Source of the DNA: JAOUEA01 sp963821925
Lineage (GTDB): Bacteria > Actinomycetota > UBA4738 > HRBIN12
Direction: 5' to 3'
Assembly (NCBI GenBank): GCA_963821925.1
Contig: CAWGFO010000009.1
Location: 496,001-560,000, forward strand
DNA length: 64,000 nt
Made by a program: the position numbers and the translations under genes. The notes under the pieces were generated by a model. That model saw only the letters and a program-made list of their open reading frames with translations, was not told where the DNA came from and did not search any database. Below are positions 8,077 to 16,567 of the stretch, piece by piece. Every line of letters begins with the position of its first letter. Position 1 is the stretch's first letter.

Positions 8077-9539
8077 CTCGCACCTCCGTCGAACTCGAGG
8101 TACGGCTCGAGGCCGTGGAGACCGCCCTCGCGGCCGAAGCCGCTCTCCTTGTAGCCGCCGAACGGCGAGGTCGGGTCGAACCGGTTGAACGTGTTCGCCC
8201 ACACCACGCCGGCACGCATCCGGTTCGCCATCCAGAGGATCCGCGATCCCTTCTCGGTCCAGATCCCGGCGGAGAGCCCGTACGGGGTGTTGTTCGCCTT
8301 CTCGACGGCTTCCTCCGGCGTGCGGAAGGTGAGGATCGAGAGCACCGGCCCAAAGATCTCCTCGCGCGCGATCCGGTGGGACTGCGACACGCCCGTGAAG
8401 AGCGTGGGGCGGAACCAGAACCCGCGCTCGGGCAGCGCGCAGTCGGGCTGGTAGATCTCGGCGCCCTCGGCGACCCCCGACCCGACGAGCTCGGTGATCT
8501 TCTCGAGCTGCTCACGTGAGTTGATCGCACCGATGTCGGTGTTCTTGTCGAGAGGATCGCCGACTCGGAGCGTCTGCAGCCGGTCCTTCAGCTTGCCGAG
8601 CAGGGCGTCGAACACCGGCTCCTGGACGAGCAGCCGCGACCCCGCGCAGCACACGTGGCCCTGGTTGAAGAAGATCCCGTTGACCACGCCCTCGACCGCC
8701 TGGTCGAGCGGCGCGTCCTCGAACACGACGTTCGCGGCCTTCCCGCCGAGCTCGAGCGTGAGGCGCTTCCCGCTGCCGGCGGTCGCGCGCCGGATGATCT
8801 TGCCGACCTCGGTGGACCCCGTGAAGGCGATCTTGTCGACGTCGGCATCGACGAGCGCGGCACCGGTCGCGCCGGCGCCCGTCACGATGTTCACGACGCC
8901 CGGCGGCAGCTCGGCCTCACGGATCACCTCCGCGAGCAGGAGCGCGGTCAGCGGCGTGGTCTCGGCGGGCTTCAGCACGACGGTGTTACCCGCGGCGAGC
9001 GCCGGGGCGAGCTTCCACGAGGCCATGAGCATCGGGAAGTTCCATGGGATGATCTGGCCGGCCACGCCGAGCGGCCTGGGCGTGCGCCCGGGGAACGCGT
9101 ACTCGAGCTTGTCGGCCCACCCCGCGTAGTAGAAGAAGTGCGCCGCCGCGAGCGGCAGGTCGACGTCGCGCGACTCCTTGATCGGCTTGCCGCCGTTCAT
9201 CGACTCGAGCACGGCGAACTCGCGCGCGCGCTCCTGGAGCTGGCGCGCGATGCGGTAGACGTACTTCGCGCGCTCGCTGCCGGGGAGGGCCTGCCAGGCG
9301 CCGGACGCCGCGCGGGCAGCCTCGACGGCGAGCGTCACATCCTCGACGCCCGCCTCGGCCACCTCGGCGAGCGGCTCCTCGCTCGACGGGTCGATCGTCG
9401 TGAACCACCGGCCGCTCTTCGGCTCCACGAACTCCCCACCGACGAACAGTCCGTAGCGGTCCTCGAGGCGCACGATGTCCTTCGACTCGGGCGCGGACGC
9501 GTACGTCCAGGCCGACGGTGTCTCGATCGCCTCGCTCAT
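8073..9539 (-). CDS. Aldehyde dehydrogenase (NAD(P)-dependent)
   Basis: A 488-aa enzyme oxidising an aldehyde to the acid with NAD(P)+. Complete family motifs: QIIPWNFPMLMASWKLAPAL, the nucleotide-binding FTGSTEVGK, the general-base region LELGGKAANVV, and the nucleophile in FFNQGHVCCAGSR (about residue 300), then EEIFGPVLSIL and the C-terminal SPFGGYKESGFGREGG. ATG at 9539, 8 nt after the deoC stop. In the operon with deoC the natural substrate is most simply acetaldehyde released from deoxyribose 5-phosphate; this is inference from context. The downstream half-length homologue overlaps its stop codon. Confidence 0.93.
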   Translation of the reverse strand: MSEAIETPSAWTYASAPESKDIVRLEDRYGLFVGGEFVEPKSGRWFTTIDPSSEEPLAEVAEAGVEDVTLAVEAARAASGAWQALPGSERAKYVYRIARQLQERAREFAVLESMNGGKPIKESRDVDLPLAAAHFFYYAGWADKLEYAFPGRTPRPLGVAGQIIPWNFPMLMASWKLAPALAAGNTVVLKPAETTPLTALLLAEVIREAELPPGVVNIVTGAGATGAALVDADVDKIAFTGSTEVGKIIRRATAGSGKRLTLELGGKAANVVFEDAPLDQAVEGVVNGIFFNQGHVCCAGSRLLVQEPVFDALLGKLKDRLQTLRVGDPLDKNTDIGAINSREQLEKITELVGSGVAEGAEIYQPDCALPERGFWFRPTLFTGVSQSHRIAREEIFGPVLSILTFRTPEEAVEKANNTPYGLSAGIWTEKGSRILWMANRMRAGVVWANTFNRFDPTSPFGGYKESGFGREGGLHGLEPYLEFDGGAR

Positions 9540-9547
9540 CCGCTCCC

Positions 9548-10507
9548 CTAGTCGATCGTGAAGTAGTCGGAGCCGGCGTACCGGCCGGTGGCGCCCTTCT
9601 CGAGCTGCATCAGCACGTCGTTCAGCAGCGACGATGCGCCGATCCTGAACAGGGTGGGTGTCATCCACGCGGAGCCGAGCGTCTCGTGCAGCAGCACCAG
9701 GTACTGGATCGCCTGCTTCGAACGCCGCACGCCGCCCGCGACCTTGATGCCGACCCGCCGGCCCGTCTGCGCGTGGAATTCGCGCGCGGCCTCCATCATG
9801 CAGAGCGCCGTCGGCAGGGTCGCGTTCACGCCGATCTTCCCGGTCGAGGTCTTGATGAAGTCGGCGCCCGCCGCCATCGCGAGCACGCTCGCCTGCCGGA
9901 TCCGGTCGTACGACCCGAGCTCACCCGTCTCGAGGATCACCTTCAGGTGCGCCGGACCGGCGGCCTCGCGTGCCGCGAGCAGCTCCTCGAACGCCTCCGC
10001 GTACCGACCGCCCAGGAAGAGCGAGCGGTTCAACACGATGTCGATCTCGTCGGCACCGGCGGCCGCGACGTCGGCGATCTCCCGCAGGCGCGCGTCCAGC
10101 GGTCCGAGCCCGCTCGGGAACCCGCCCGCCACGCTCGCCACCGCCACCCCGGTGCCGCGCAGCCGATCGACGGCCAGCGGGACCAGCTGCGGGTAGAGAC
10201 ACACGGCGGCGACCGAAGGCACCGACGGATCGAGCGGGTTCGGGCGGACCGCCTTCGAGCACATCGCGACGATCTTGCCGGCCGTGTCGCTGCCCTCGAG
10301 CGTCGTGAGGTCCATGCAGCGGATCGCGAGCTCGAGAGCCTGTCGCTTGGTCTCCCGCTTGATCGAGCGGGTCGCGAGCGAGGCGGCCCGGCCCTCGAGA
10401 CCGACCGCGTCGACCGCGGGGGCGCGGGCCACGAGCCGCGACGCCTCGGCCGACGACGCCACCGGCGTGGCGGGCGCGCTCCGCTCGATCTCGGCTGCCT
10501 GGGACAT
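9548..10507 (-). CDS. deoC: Deoxyribose-phosphate aldolase
   Basis: A 319-aa class I aldolase splitting 2-deoxy-D-ribose 5-phosphate into glyceraldehyde 3-phosphate and acetaldehyde. The Schiff-base lysine is Lys219 in ADFIKTSTGK. CMDLTTLEG near the N-terminus is the usual DLTxL segment, and EIDIVLNRSLFLGGR and KVILETGEL carry the other conserved residues. The protein has an extra 45-residue N-terminal extension compared with short bacterial DeoC. ATG 10507 is chosen over the in-frame ATG 10537 because AGGAGCG sits just upstream of it. It leads the operon deoC - aldehyde dehydrogenase - half-length homologue for deoxynucleoside use. Confidence 0.95.
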   Translation of the reverse strand: MSQAAEIERSAPATPVASSAEASRLVARAPAVDAVGLEGRAASLATRSIKRETKRQALELAIRCMDLTTLEGSDTAGKIVAMCSKAVRPNPLDPSVPSVAAVCLYPQLVPLAVDRLRGTGVAVASVAGGFPSGLGPLDARLREIADVAAAGADEIDIVLNRSLFLGGRYAEAFEELLAAREAAGPAHLKVILETGELGSYDRIRQASVLAMAAGADFIKTSTGKIGVNATLPTALCMMEAAREFHAQTGRRVGIKVAGGVRRSKQAIQYLVLLHETLGSAWMTPTLFRIGASSLLNDVLMQLEKGATGRYAGSDYFTID

Positions 10508-10612
10508 GCGTCGCTCCTGGTCGGGGATGCTCCTCATCGTAGCCGACCCCACGGTCGTGCCGGCCCCCGGTACGCTGTCGGGCGTCCCCGACCCTGCGAG
10601 GTACCCACCGCG

Positions 10613-10960
10613 ATGCGAACGCTGATCATCGGGCTCGCCGGCGCCCTGACGCTCGGCGGCCTGGCCGCCTGTTCCGGCTCGAACGAAGCCGCCTGCGAGC
10701 AACCGGTCGCCACCACCACGATCGACGTGGCCGACTTCACGTACGACCCGACCTGCGCCGAAGCCTCGTCTGGCGACACGCTCACGATCGACAACACGGG
10801 GAAGGTGCCGCACACGTTCACCGTGACGAAAACCGACGCCACCGTCGACGTCGCCGCCGGCGAGTCGAGCACGCTCGACCTCGCGGGGGTCGCGCCCGGC
10901 GTCTACCGCGTGATCTGCACCTACCACGCGAACATGGAGTCGGCGCTCAAGATCGGCTGA
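10613..10960 (+). CDS. Cupredoxin-like lipoprotein (type I copper site)
   Basis: A 115-aa exported protein: signal with lipobox LAAC and Cys20, then a plastocyanin-like domain. Putative copper ligands are visible in order: His in VPHTFTV, then Cys, His and Met in ICTYHANM near the C-terminus. It should be a membrane-tethered single-copper electron carrier or copper-binding protein outside the cytoplasmic membrane. ATG 10613; divergent from deoC with about 105 bp between. It converges on era, with a hairpin across the junction. No partner oxidase is adjacent, so the electron partner is unknown. Confidence 0.85.
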   Translation: MRTLIIGLAGALTLGGLAACSGSNEAACEQPVATTTIDVADFTYDPTCAEASSGDTLTIDNTGKVPHTFTVTKTDATVDVAAGESSTLDLAGVAPGVYRVICTYHANMESALKIG

Positions 10961-10964
10961 ACAG

Positions 10965-11003
10965 GGCGCTCGACCGGTTCAGTAACCCAACCGGTTGAGC
11001 GCC
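10965..11003. terminator. Hairpin shared by convergent cupredoxin and era genes
   Basis: Inverted repeat with arms 10965-10979 and 10989-11003 (15 bp with one mismatch that becomes a G.U pair on one strand) and a 9-nt loop. It starts just after the cupredoxin stop and runs through the stop codon of era on the other strand, so it could serve both. No T-tract follows, as is usual in GC-rich actinobacteria. Confidence 0.6.
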
Positions 11004-11863
11004 TTCGGGTCCCGTTGCCACTCCTTCAGGACCTTCACGTGCAGATCCAGGTAGACCTTCGTGCCGAGGAGCCGCACGATCTCGGCCCTGGCCTCGGTGC
11101 CGATCGTCTTCAGGGTGGCACCGCCCTTGCCGATCAGGATCCCCTTCTGGGAATCGCGCTCGACCACGATCGACGCGTGGATCCGCGTGAGGTCGCCCTC
11201 GCGTTCCATCTCGTCGATCTCGATCGCCACGGAATGCGGCACCTCCTCGCGCGTGACGCGGAGCGCCTGCTCCCGGATCAGCTCCGCCACGCGCGTCTCG
11301 AGCGGCTGGTCGGTCACCTCGTCGACGGGGAACAGCGGCGGCCCCTCGGGCATCCGCGCGAGGATCAGCTCCCGGAGCCGGTCGATGCCGTCGCCCCGGG
11401 CCGCCGAGACCGGCACGATCTCGTCCCACGCGCCCAACGCCTGCGCCGCGGCGAGTTGCGGGATCATCCTCGCGTGCGAGAACGCGTCCTCCTTGTTGAC
11501 CACGCAGAACCGGGCGCCCTGCGCGGCGGCCACCTGCCGCTCGTAGACGAACGCGTCTCCGCGCCCGACGCCCGTCGAGCCGTCCACCACCAGGATCACG
11601 AGGTCGACGCCGTCGACCGCGTCGGCCACGAGCTCGTTCAGCCGGGATCCGAGCAGCGTGCGTGGCTTGTGGAACCCTGGCGTGTCGGTGAAGACGATCT
11701 GTGCCTCGTCGGTGGAGAGGATCGCGCGGATGTCGGCGCGGGTGGTCTGCGGCTTGTCGGAGACGATCGCGACCTTCTCGCCGACCAGCGCGTTCACGAG
11801 CGTCGACTTGCCGACGTTCGGACGGCCGACGACCGCCGCGATGCCGCTCCGGAAGCCGCTCAC
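10979..11863 (-). CDS. era: GTPase Era (ribosome assembly)
   Basis: A 294-aa GTPase assisting 30S maturation by binding the 3' end of 16S rRNA. G1 is GRPNVGKST (residues 13-21), G3 DTPG in VFTDTPGFHKPR, G4 NKED, and the C-terminal KH domain shows GILIGKGGATLKTIG and DLHVKVLKEWQRD. The start is GTG 11863, which overlaps the cdd stop (GTGA); an upstream in-frame extension would run into cdd and is rejected. It is the last gene of the ybeY-corC-cdd-era chain. Confidence 0.96.
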   Translation of the reverse strand: MSGFRSGIAAVVGRPNVGKSTLVNALVGEKVAIVSDKPQTTRADIRAILSTDEAQIVFTDTPGFHKPRTLLGSRLNELVADAVDGVDLVILVVDGSTGVGRGDAFVYERQVAAAQGARFCVVNKEDAFSHARMIPQLAAAQALGAWDEIVPVSAARGDGIDRLRELILARMPEGPPLFPVDEVTDQPLETRVAELIREQALRVTREEVPHSVAIEIDEMEREGDLTRIHASIVVERDSQKGILIGKGGATLKTIGTEARAEIVRLLGTKVYLDLHVKVLKEWQRDPKALNRLGY

Positions 11864-12264
11864 CGATGCAGGTCGTGCGGCCCGAAGGCGTCGGGGAGAA
11901 GCTCGTCCACGGTCCACACGACCCGCACCGAGCCGTCGGCGGACTCAGAGATCACGGGGATCGTGGGTCCGAACTCGTTCAGCACCTGTCGACAGCCGCC
12001 GCAGGGCGAGGTAGGTCGCTCGGCGTCGGTCACCACCGCGATCGCCTCGAACACGGTCTCACCGGACGCCACCGCCATCGTCGCAGCGTTCCGCTCGGCG
12101 CACACCGAGAGCGGGTAGCTGGCGTTCTCCACGTTCGGTGCCGCGAAGACCTTCCCGCCGGCGAGGAGCGCGGCGCCCACGTGGAACCCGCTGTACGGGA
12201 CATAGGCCCGCGATCTGATCTCGCGGGCGGCCGCCACGAGCGCGTCCAGGTCGACGTCGCTCAC
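11860..12264 (-). CDS. cdd: Cytidine deaminase
   Basis: A 134-aa zinc enzyme deaminating cytidine and deoxycytidine to uridine and deoxyuridine. Zinc and catalytic residues are plain: Cys55 and Glu57 in SVCAERNA, and Cys88/Cys91 in PCGGCRQVL. YVPYSGFHVGAALL is the usual N-terminal substrate loop. GTG start at 12264 overlaps the corC stop and its own TGA overlaps the era GTG, so three genes are coupled. Length fits the homotetrameric small form. Confidence 0.95.
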   Translation of the reverse strand: MSDVDLDALVAAAREIRSRAYVPYSGFHVGAALLAGGKVFAAPNVENASYPLSVCAERNAATMAVASGETVFEAIAVVTDAERPTSPCGGCRQVLNEFGPTIPVISESADGSVRVVWTVDELLPDAFGPHDLHR

Positions 12265-13547
12265 GCCTCGATCTCCCCGACCTCGGCCGGGACCGGATCG
12301 TCGTCGTCCGAGGGCACCCGGGTGATCAACACGGTCGAGATCCTCCGGCCGATCACCTCCTCGGTGCGGAAGGTGAGGCCCTCGAACGTGACCTCTTCGT
12401 GCTCCTCGGGGATCCGACCGAACAGATCGAGCACCAGTCCGGCGATCGTGTCCCACTCCTCGTCGGGGAGCTCCGCGTCGAGCTCCTCGTTGACGTCGTC
12501 GATCGAGGCCTTGCCGCTCACGCGGTAGCAGCCCTCCTCCACCTTCTGTATCTCGGATTCCTCGCGGTCGTATTCGTCGGTGATCTCGCCCACGAGCTCC
12601 TCGAGCAGATCCTCGAGGGCGACGAGGCCCGTCACGGACCCGTACTCGTCGGTCACGAGCGCCATGTGGAACTTCTCGCGCTGCATCTCACGCAGCAGGA
12701 TGCCGACCTTCTTCGACTCGGGCACGTAGCGCGCCGGGCGGACGATCTCGGCGAGCGGGAGGTCCTGCTTGCCCTGATGGAGCGCCTTGAGCACGTCCTT
12801 CGCGAAGATGATCCCGATCACGTCGTCGAGGTCCTCGTCCGCGTTGTAGACGGGGATCCGGCTCGTGCCGTGCGTGAGCACGAGCGCCTGCACGTCGCGG
12901 AGCGACTTGTCGTCCTCGATGCAGATGATGTCGGGTCTCGGCACCATCACCTCGCGCACGATCGTGTCGCCGAACTCGAAGATCGAGTGGATCAGCTCCT
13001 TCTCCTCCTCCTCGATCGATCCCTCCTCGGAGCCCACCTCGGCCATCGAGCGGATGTCGCCCTCGGAGACGAAGGGGCCCGCCTTGATCCCCTTGCCCGG
13101 CAAGAGGATGTTCGCGAGCCCGATCAGGGCGCGGGTGGGCCAGGCGAGGATCCGTCCGAGGAAGAACACGAGCGGCGAGAGCGCGAGCGCCACGCGATCC
13201 GAATGCAGGATCGCGAAGGTCTTCGACATCGCCTCGACGAGCACGAAGTACAGGAGCGTGAAGACCAGGGAGGCGATCGTGATCCCGAGCCCGCCGAACG
13301 TGCTCTCCGCGAGGATCGCGACGAGGATCGCCGAGCCGTTCTGCACGATCATCACCGTGAGGTAGATCGAGTTCAGGTACCGCGGTGGGTCGGTCTCGAG
13401 GCGCACGAGCAGGGCGGCGTTCCGCCGGCCTTCCTCCTCGAGGGAGAGCGCGCGGATACGCGTCATGCGCGTGAGCGAGGCCTCGGCCATCGCCAACAGC
13501 GATCCGAGGATCACGAACACCCCGGCCAGGATCCAGAGCCATTTCAC
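12261..13547 (-). CDS. CNNM/CorC-HlyC family protein (DUF21, CBS pair, transporter-associated domain)
   Basis: A 428-aa membrane protein starting at GTG 13547 (VKWLWILAGVFVILGSLLAM). It begins with a DUF21 domain of about four membrane helices (to residue about 150). A CBS pair follows (MVPRPDIICIEDDKSLRD; VTDEYGSVTGLVALEDLLEE), then the C-terminal CorC_HlyC domain (CYRVSGKASIDDVNEELDAE). Such proteins are linked to magnesium/cobalt efflux, and DUF21-CBS proteins of this type have been shown to export Mg2+ in some bacteria. Its start overlaps the ybeY stop and its stop the cdd start. The specific ion is inference. Confidence 0.92.
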   Translation of the reverse strand: MKWLWILAGVFVILGSLLAMAEASLTRMTRIRALSLEEEGRRNAALLVRLETDPPRYLNSIYLTVMIVQNGSAILVAILAESTFGGLGITIASLVFTLLYFVLVEAMSKTFAILHSDRVALALSPLVFFLGRILAWPTRALIGLANILLPGKGIKAGPFVSEGDIRSMAEVGSEEGSIEEEEKELIHSIFEFGDTIVREVMVPRPDIICIEDDKSLRDVQALVLTHGTSRIPVYNADEDLDDVIGIIFAKDVLKALHQGKQDLPLAEIVRPARYVPESKKVGILLREMQREKFHMALVTDEYGSVTGLVALEDLLEELVGEITDEYDREESEIQKVEEGCYRVSGKASIDDVNEELDAELPDEEWDTIAGLVLDLFGRIPEEHEEVTFEGLTFRTEEVIGRRISTVLITRVPSDDDDPVPAEVGEIEA

Positions 13548-13984
13548 GGGGCGCTCACCCCGCTGTAGCGCTCCTGCCGCGACCACATCTCGGCCTTCCC
13601 GGCGTCCTCCTCGTGGTCGTAGCCCAGCAGGTGGAGGATCCCGTGCACGAGGAGCAGCCGCAGCTCGGCGCCGGGGTCGCCCGGGTTGTTGGCGGCCGCC
13701 ACCGACGGAGCGATCACGACGTCGCCGAGCATTCGGGTCCCGTCCTCGTCGACGTCGTCGGCGTCGAGCGGGAAGGAGAGCACGTCGGTAGGACCGGGCT
13801 CGTCCATGTAGCGGACGTGCAGCTCCTCGATCTCGTCCTCCTCGACGAACGAGACCGACAGCTCGACCGCGCCCAGCCCCTCGCCACGCAGCGTGGCCCG
13901 GGCGAGCGTGACCAGCCCATCGATGTCGAGCGCTTCGGACTGCCGATCGGAGACGAGGATCGCCGGATGGTCGTCGTCGGTCAT
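13544..13984 (-). CDS. ybeY: Endoribonuclease YbeY (rRNA maturation)
   Basis: A 146-aa zinc metallo-endoribonuclease needed for 16S rRNA 3' maturation and ribosome quality control. The signature HGILHLLGYDHEED gives the three zinc histidines (H-x3-H-x5-H). ELSVSFVEEDEIEELHVRYM and PTDVLSFPLDADD are the other family blocks. ATG 13984, 7 nt after the phoH stop, and its TGA overlaps the corC GTG. Confidence 0.95.
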   Translation of the reverse strand: MTDDDHPAILVSDRQSEALDIDGLVTLARATLRGEGLGAVELSVSFVEEDEIEELHVRYMDEPGPTDVLSFPLDADDVDEDGTRMLGDVVIAPSVAAANNPGDPGAELRLLLVHGILHLLGYDHEEDAGKAEMWSRQERYSGVSAP

Positions 13985-13991
13985 CGCGCGA

Positions 13992-14993
13992 TCAGCTCTC
14001 GACCTCGAGCTCGGGCTGCGTGTAGCGCCCGTACGCCTCGACGATGTCCTGCACGATGCGGTGACGGACCACGTCGCGCCCGCCGAGGTGGATGAAGGAG
14101 ATCCCGTCGATGCCCGTCAGGATCTCCTCGACCACGGCCAGGCCGGACCGCTGCCCGCTCGGCAGGTCAACCTGGGTCGCGTCGCCGTTGATCACGGCCT
14201 TCGACCCGAAGCCGAGGCGCGTGAGGAACATCTTCATCTGTTCGGGGGTCGTGTTCTGCGCCTCGTCCAGGATGATGAACGCGTCGTTAAGGGTTCTTCC
14301 ACGCATGTAGGCGAGCGGCGCGACCTCGACGGTGCCGCGCTCCATCAGGCGGGGCAGGGTCTCGGCGCCGGTCATCTCGAAGAGCGCGTCGTAGAGGGGA
14401 CGCATGTAGGGGTCGATCTTCTCGTAGAGGGTGCCCGGGAGGTACCCGAGCCGCTCCCCCGCCTCGACGGCCGGGCGGGTGAGGATCAGCCGCGAGACCT
14501 GGCGTTCCTGCAGCGCGCGCACCGCGGTGGCGACGGCCAGGTAGGTCTTGCCCGTGCCCGCCGGCCCGATCGCGAACGTCACGGTCGAGGACCGGATCGC
14601 GTCGACGTACTCCTTCTGCCCGGCGGTCTTGGGCGCGATGCCCTTGCCCCGGGCCGTGAGGAGCTTGTCCCCGAGGATCTCCGACGGTCGCAGCGCAGGG
14701 CGTCCTTCCGCCGTCTGTTCGTCGCCCTTGACGAGTGCGATCGCCTGGCCGACCGAGGAGTCGGTGAGCTCGTGCCCCTTCTCGAGCAGTGCGAGGAGCT
14801 CCTCGAAGATCCGGGCCGCGCGCTCCGACTCGTCTTCCGCGCCGCTGATCGTGATCTCGTTGCCGCGCACGAGGATGCGGCAGTCGAAGGCCGACTCGAT
14901 GAGCTTCAGGAAGACGTCGCGCTGGCCGAGGAGGGCCACCATCGACTGATCGCCGGGGACGAGGATCTTCACCTGGGTGGTGGCGCCTGCCAC
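13992..14993 (-). CDS. phoH: PhoH-like protein (PhoH-type ATPase)
   Basis: A 333-aa cytoplasmic ATPase of the PhoH/PhoL type. An N-terminal domain precedes the P-loop GPAGTGKT (residues 143-150), Walker B FIILDEAQNTT, and GDATQVDLPSGQRSGL. Its constant neighbour YbeY follows directly, in line with a role in RNA metabolism, though the biochemical task of PhoH is not settled. GTG start at 14993 with only a weak ribosome-binding site. About 100 bp without a gene separate it from the HIT gene, so it may have its own promoter. Confidence 0.93.
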   Translation of the reverse strand: MAGATTQVKILVPGDQSMVALLGQRDVFLKLIESAFDCRILVRGNEITISGAEDESERAARIFEELLALLEKGHELTDSSVGQAIALVKGDEQTAEGRPALRPSEILGDKLLTARGKGIAPKTAGQKEYVDAIRSSTVTFAIGPAGTGKTYLAVATAVRALQERQVSRLILTRPAVEAGERLGYLPGTLYEKIDPYMRPLYDALFEMTGAETLPRLMERGTVEVAPLAYMRGRTLNDAFIILDEAQNTTPEQMKMFLTRLGFGSKAVINGDATQVDLPSGQRSGLAVVEEILTGIDGISFIHLGGRDVVRHRIVQDIVEAYGRYTQPELEVES

Positions 14994-15093
14994 GTGTCTC
15001 GTATCCCGGGGCCGCGCCCCGTTCCTCCTGTGTCGACGACGGCCGCCTTCCGAGGCGGCCTCTCCCCTATGGTAGCCGGGATGCCGTTCGGGT

Positions 15094-15444
15094 TCAGCCC
15101 GGCGGCCACGTCATCGGCCGGCCGCCGAGCAGGTGGAAATGCAGGTGGAACACTTCCTGCCCGGCGTCGGCCCCGATGTTCGTGACGAGGCGCCAGCCCG
15201 TCTCGGCGATGCCTTCGGTCTTGGCGAGATGCGTGGCCGCCTGCATCAGGTCGGCGAGCGTCTCGGCGTGGCCATCGTCGAGCTCGGCGACCGACTCCAC
15301 GTGCTGCTTCGGGATCAGCAGGATGTGCGTCGGCGCCTTCGGATCGATGTCCCTGAACGCCATCACCCGCTCCGACTCCCGGAGGATGTCGGCGGGGATC
15401 TCGCGGGCCGCGATCCGGCAGAAGATGCAGCTGCTGTCGACCAT
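15094..15444 (-). CDS. HIT-family hydrolase
   Basis: A 116-aa histidine-triad protein that should hydrolyse purine nucleoside phosphoramidates or related AMP conjugates. The triad is HLHFHLLGG near the C-terminus; CIFCRIAAREIPADIL and RDIDPKAPTHILLIPKQHVE are the other conserved stretches, with CxxC near the N-terminus. ATG 15444. It lies 17 nt downstream of dnaJ on the same strand and so is probably part of the hrcA-dnaJ transcript, a common actinobacterial order. Confidence 0.93.
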   Translation of the reverse strand: MVDSSCIFCRIAAREIPADILRESERVMAFRDIDPKAPTHILLIPKQHVESVAELDDGHAETLADLMQAATHLAKTEGIAETGWRLVTNIGADAGQEVFHLHFHLLGGRPMTWPPG

Positions 15445-15461
15445 CGTTCGCAGCGTACCCC

Positions 15462-16565
15462 TCAGAACTCGGGACGGCGAAGCTCGCCGGCGGCGACGTC
15501 CTTGCGGGTGGACTCGGCGCGGAGCTCGGCCAGACGCTCCACGAGCTTGCGCTCCTCCCGCGAGAGGTCGTGCGGGGTGACCACGTGCAGTGTCACGTAG
15601 AGGTCGCCGCGCCCGCGCCGGTTCACGTTCGGGATGCCCTTGCCCTTGAGCCGGACGACCGTCCCCGAGTCGGTGCCCGGCTCCACGGTGATGCGCTCGG
15701 TGGCGTCGAGGCCCTCGATGTCGACCTGCGCGCCGAGCGCGGCCTGGGTCATCGTGATGTCGAGGACCGTGAACAGATCCTGCCCCCGCCGATCGAACGC
15801 GAGCGAGGGCTCCACCGAGAGAGAGACGTACAGGTCGCCCGCCGGTCCGCCCGCGACGCCGGCGTGGCCGCTCCCGGTCACGCGGAGCTCCATGCCGTCG
15901 GACACGCCGGCCGGGATGTCCACCGTGACCGTGCCAGGTGTCCGGCGCCGCCCCTCGCCGAAGCAGGCCTCGCACTTGTCGGGGATCTCCTGGCCGGAGC
16001 CCCGGCAAGTGTCGCACGGCGCCGCCGTCATCACGGTGCCGAAGATCGTGCGCCGTACCGCCTGGACCTGACCGCTCCCGCGACACGCGCGACACGCGAC
16101 CGGCGCGGTGCCGGGCGCGGCGCCGTTGCCGCCGCACGTCTCGCAGACGGCGAGCCGGTCGACCTCGAGATCGCGCCGCACCCCGAAGGCCGCCTCGCCG
16201 AAGGTCAGCGAGACGCGCACGCCCAGGTCTTCCCCGTGCTGAGCGCGTGACCGAGGCCCGCGCGAGCGCGTCGCGGTCTGGAAGCCGCCACCGAAGAACA
16301 TGTCGAAGATGTCCTGGATGTCGGCGAAGCCCTGCGCGCCCGGACCGCCCGTCTGCCCGAAGGCGTCGTAGCGCTGGCGCTTCTCGGGGTCGGAGAGGAT
16401 CTCGTACGCGCCGGCAACCTCCTTGAAGCGCTCCTCGGCCGCCGGGTCGCCGTTCACGTCGGGATGGTGCTCGCGCGCGAGGCGCCGGTAGGCCTTCTTG
16501 ATCTCCTCGTCGGAGGCTTCGCGGGAAACGCCGAGGACCTCGTACAGATCGCGGACGGGGGCCAT
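15462..16565 (-). CDS. dnaJ: Chaperone protein DnaJ
   Basis: A 367-aa full-length J-protein stimulating DnaK ATPase. The J domain has HPD at residues 34-36 (RLAREHHPDVNGD), followed by a G/F-rich segment (FGQTGGPGAQGF; FFGGGF). Four CxxCxGxG zinc repeats follow (CETCGGNG, CRACRGSG, CDTCRGSG, CEACFGEG), then the substrate-binding C-terminal domain. ATG 16565 is 2 nt after the hrcA stop, so both are under the CIRCE operator upstream. This is the grpE/dnaK-independent dnaJ copy typical beside hrcA in actinobacteria. Confidence 0.97.
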   Translation of the reverse strand: MAPVRDLYEVLGVSREASDEEIKKAYRRLAREHHPDVNGDPAAEERFKEVAGAYEILSDPEKRQRYDAFGQTGGPGAQGFADIQDIFDMFFGGGFQTATRSRGPRSRAQHGEDLGVRVSLTFGEAAFGVRRDLEVDRLAVCETCGGNGAAPGTAPVACRACRGSGQVQAVRRTIFGTVMTAAPCDTCRGSGQEIPDKCEACFGEGRRRTPGTVTVDIPAGVSDGMELRVTGSGHAGVAGGPAGDLYVSLSVEPSLAFDRRGQDLFTVLDITMTQAALGAQVDIEGLDATERITVEPGTDSGTVVRLKGKGIPNVNRRGRGDLYVTLHVVTPHDLSREERKLVERLAELRAESTRKDVAAGELRRPEF

Positions 16566-16567
16566 GG

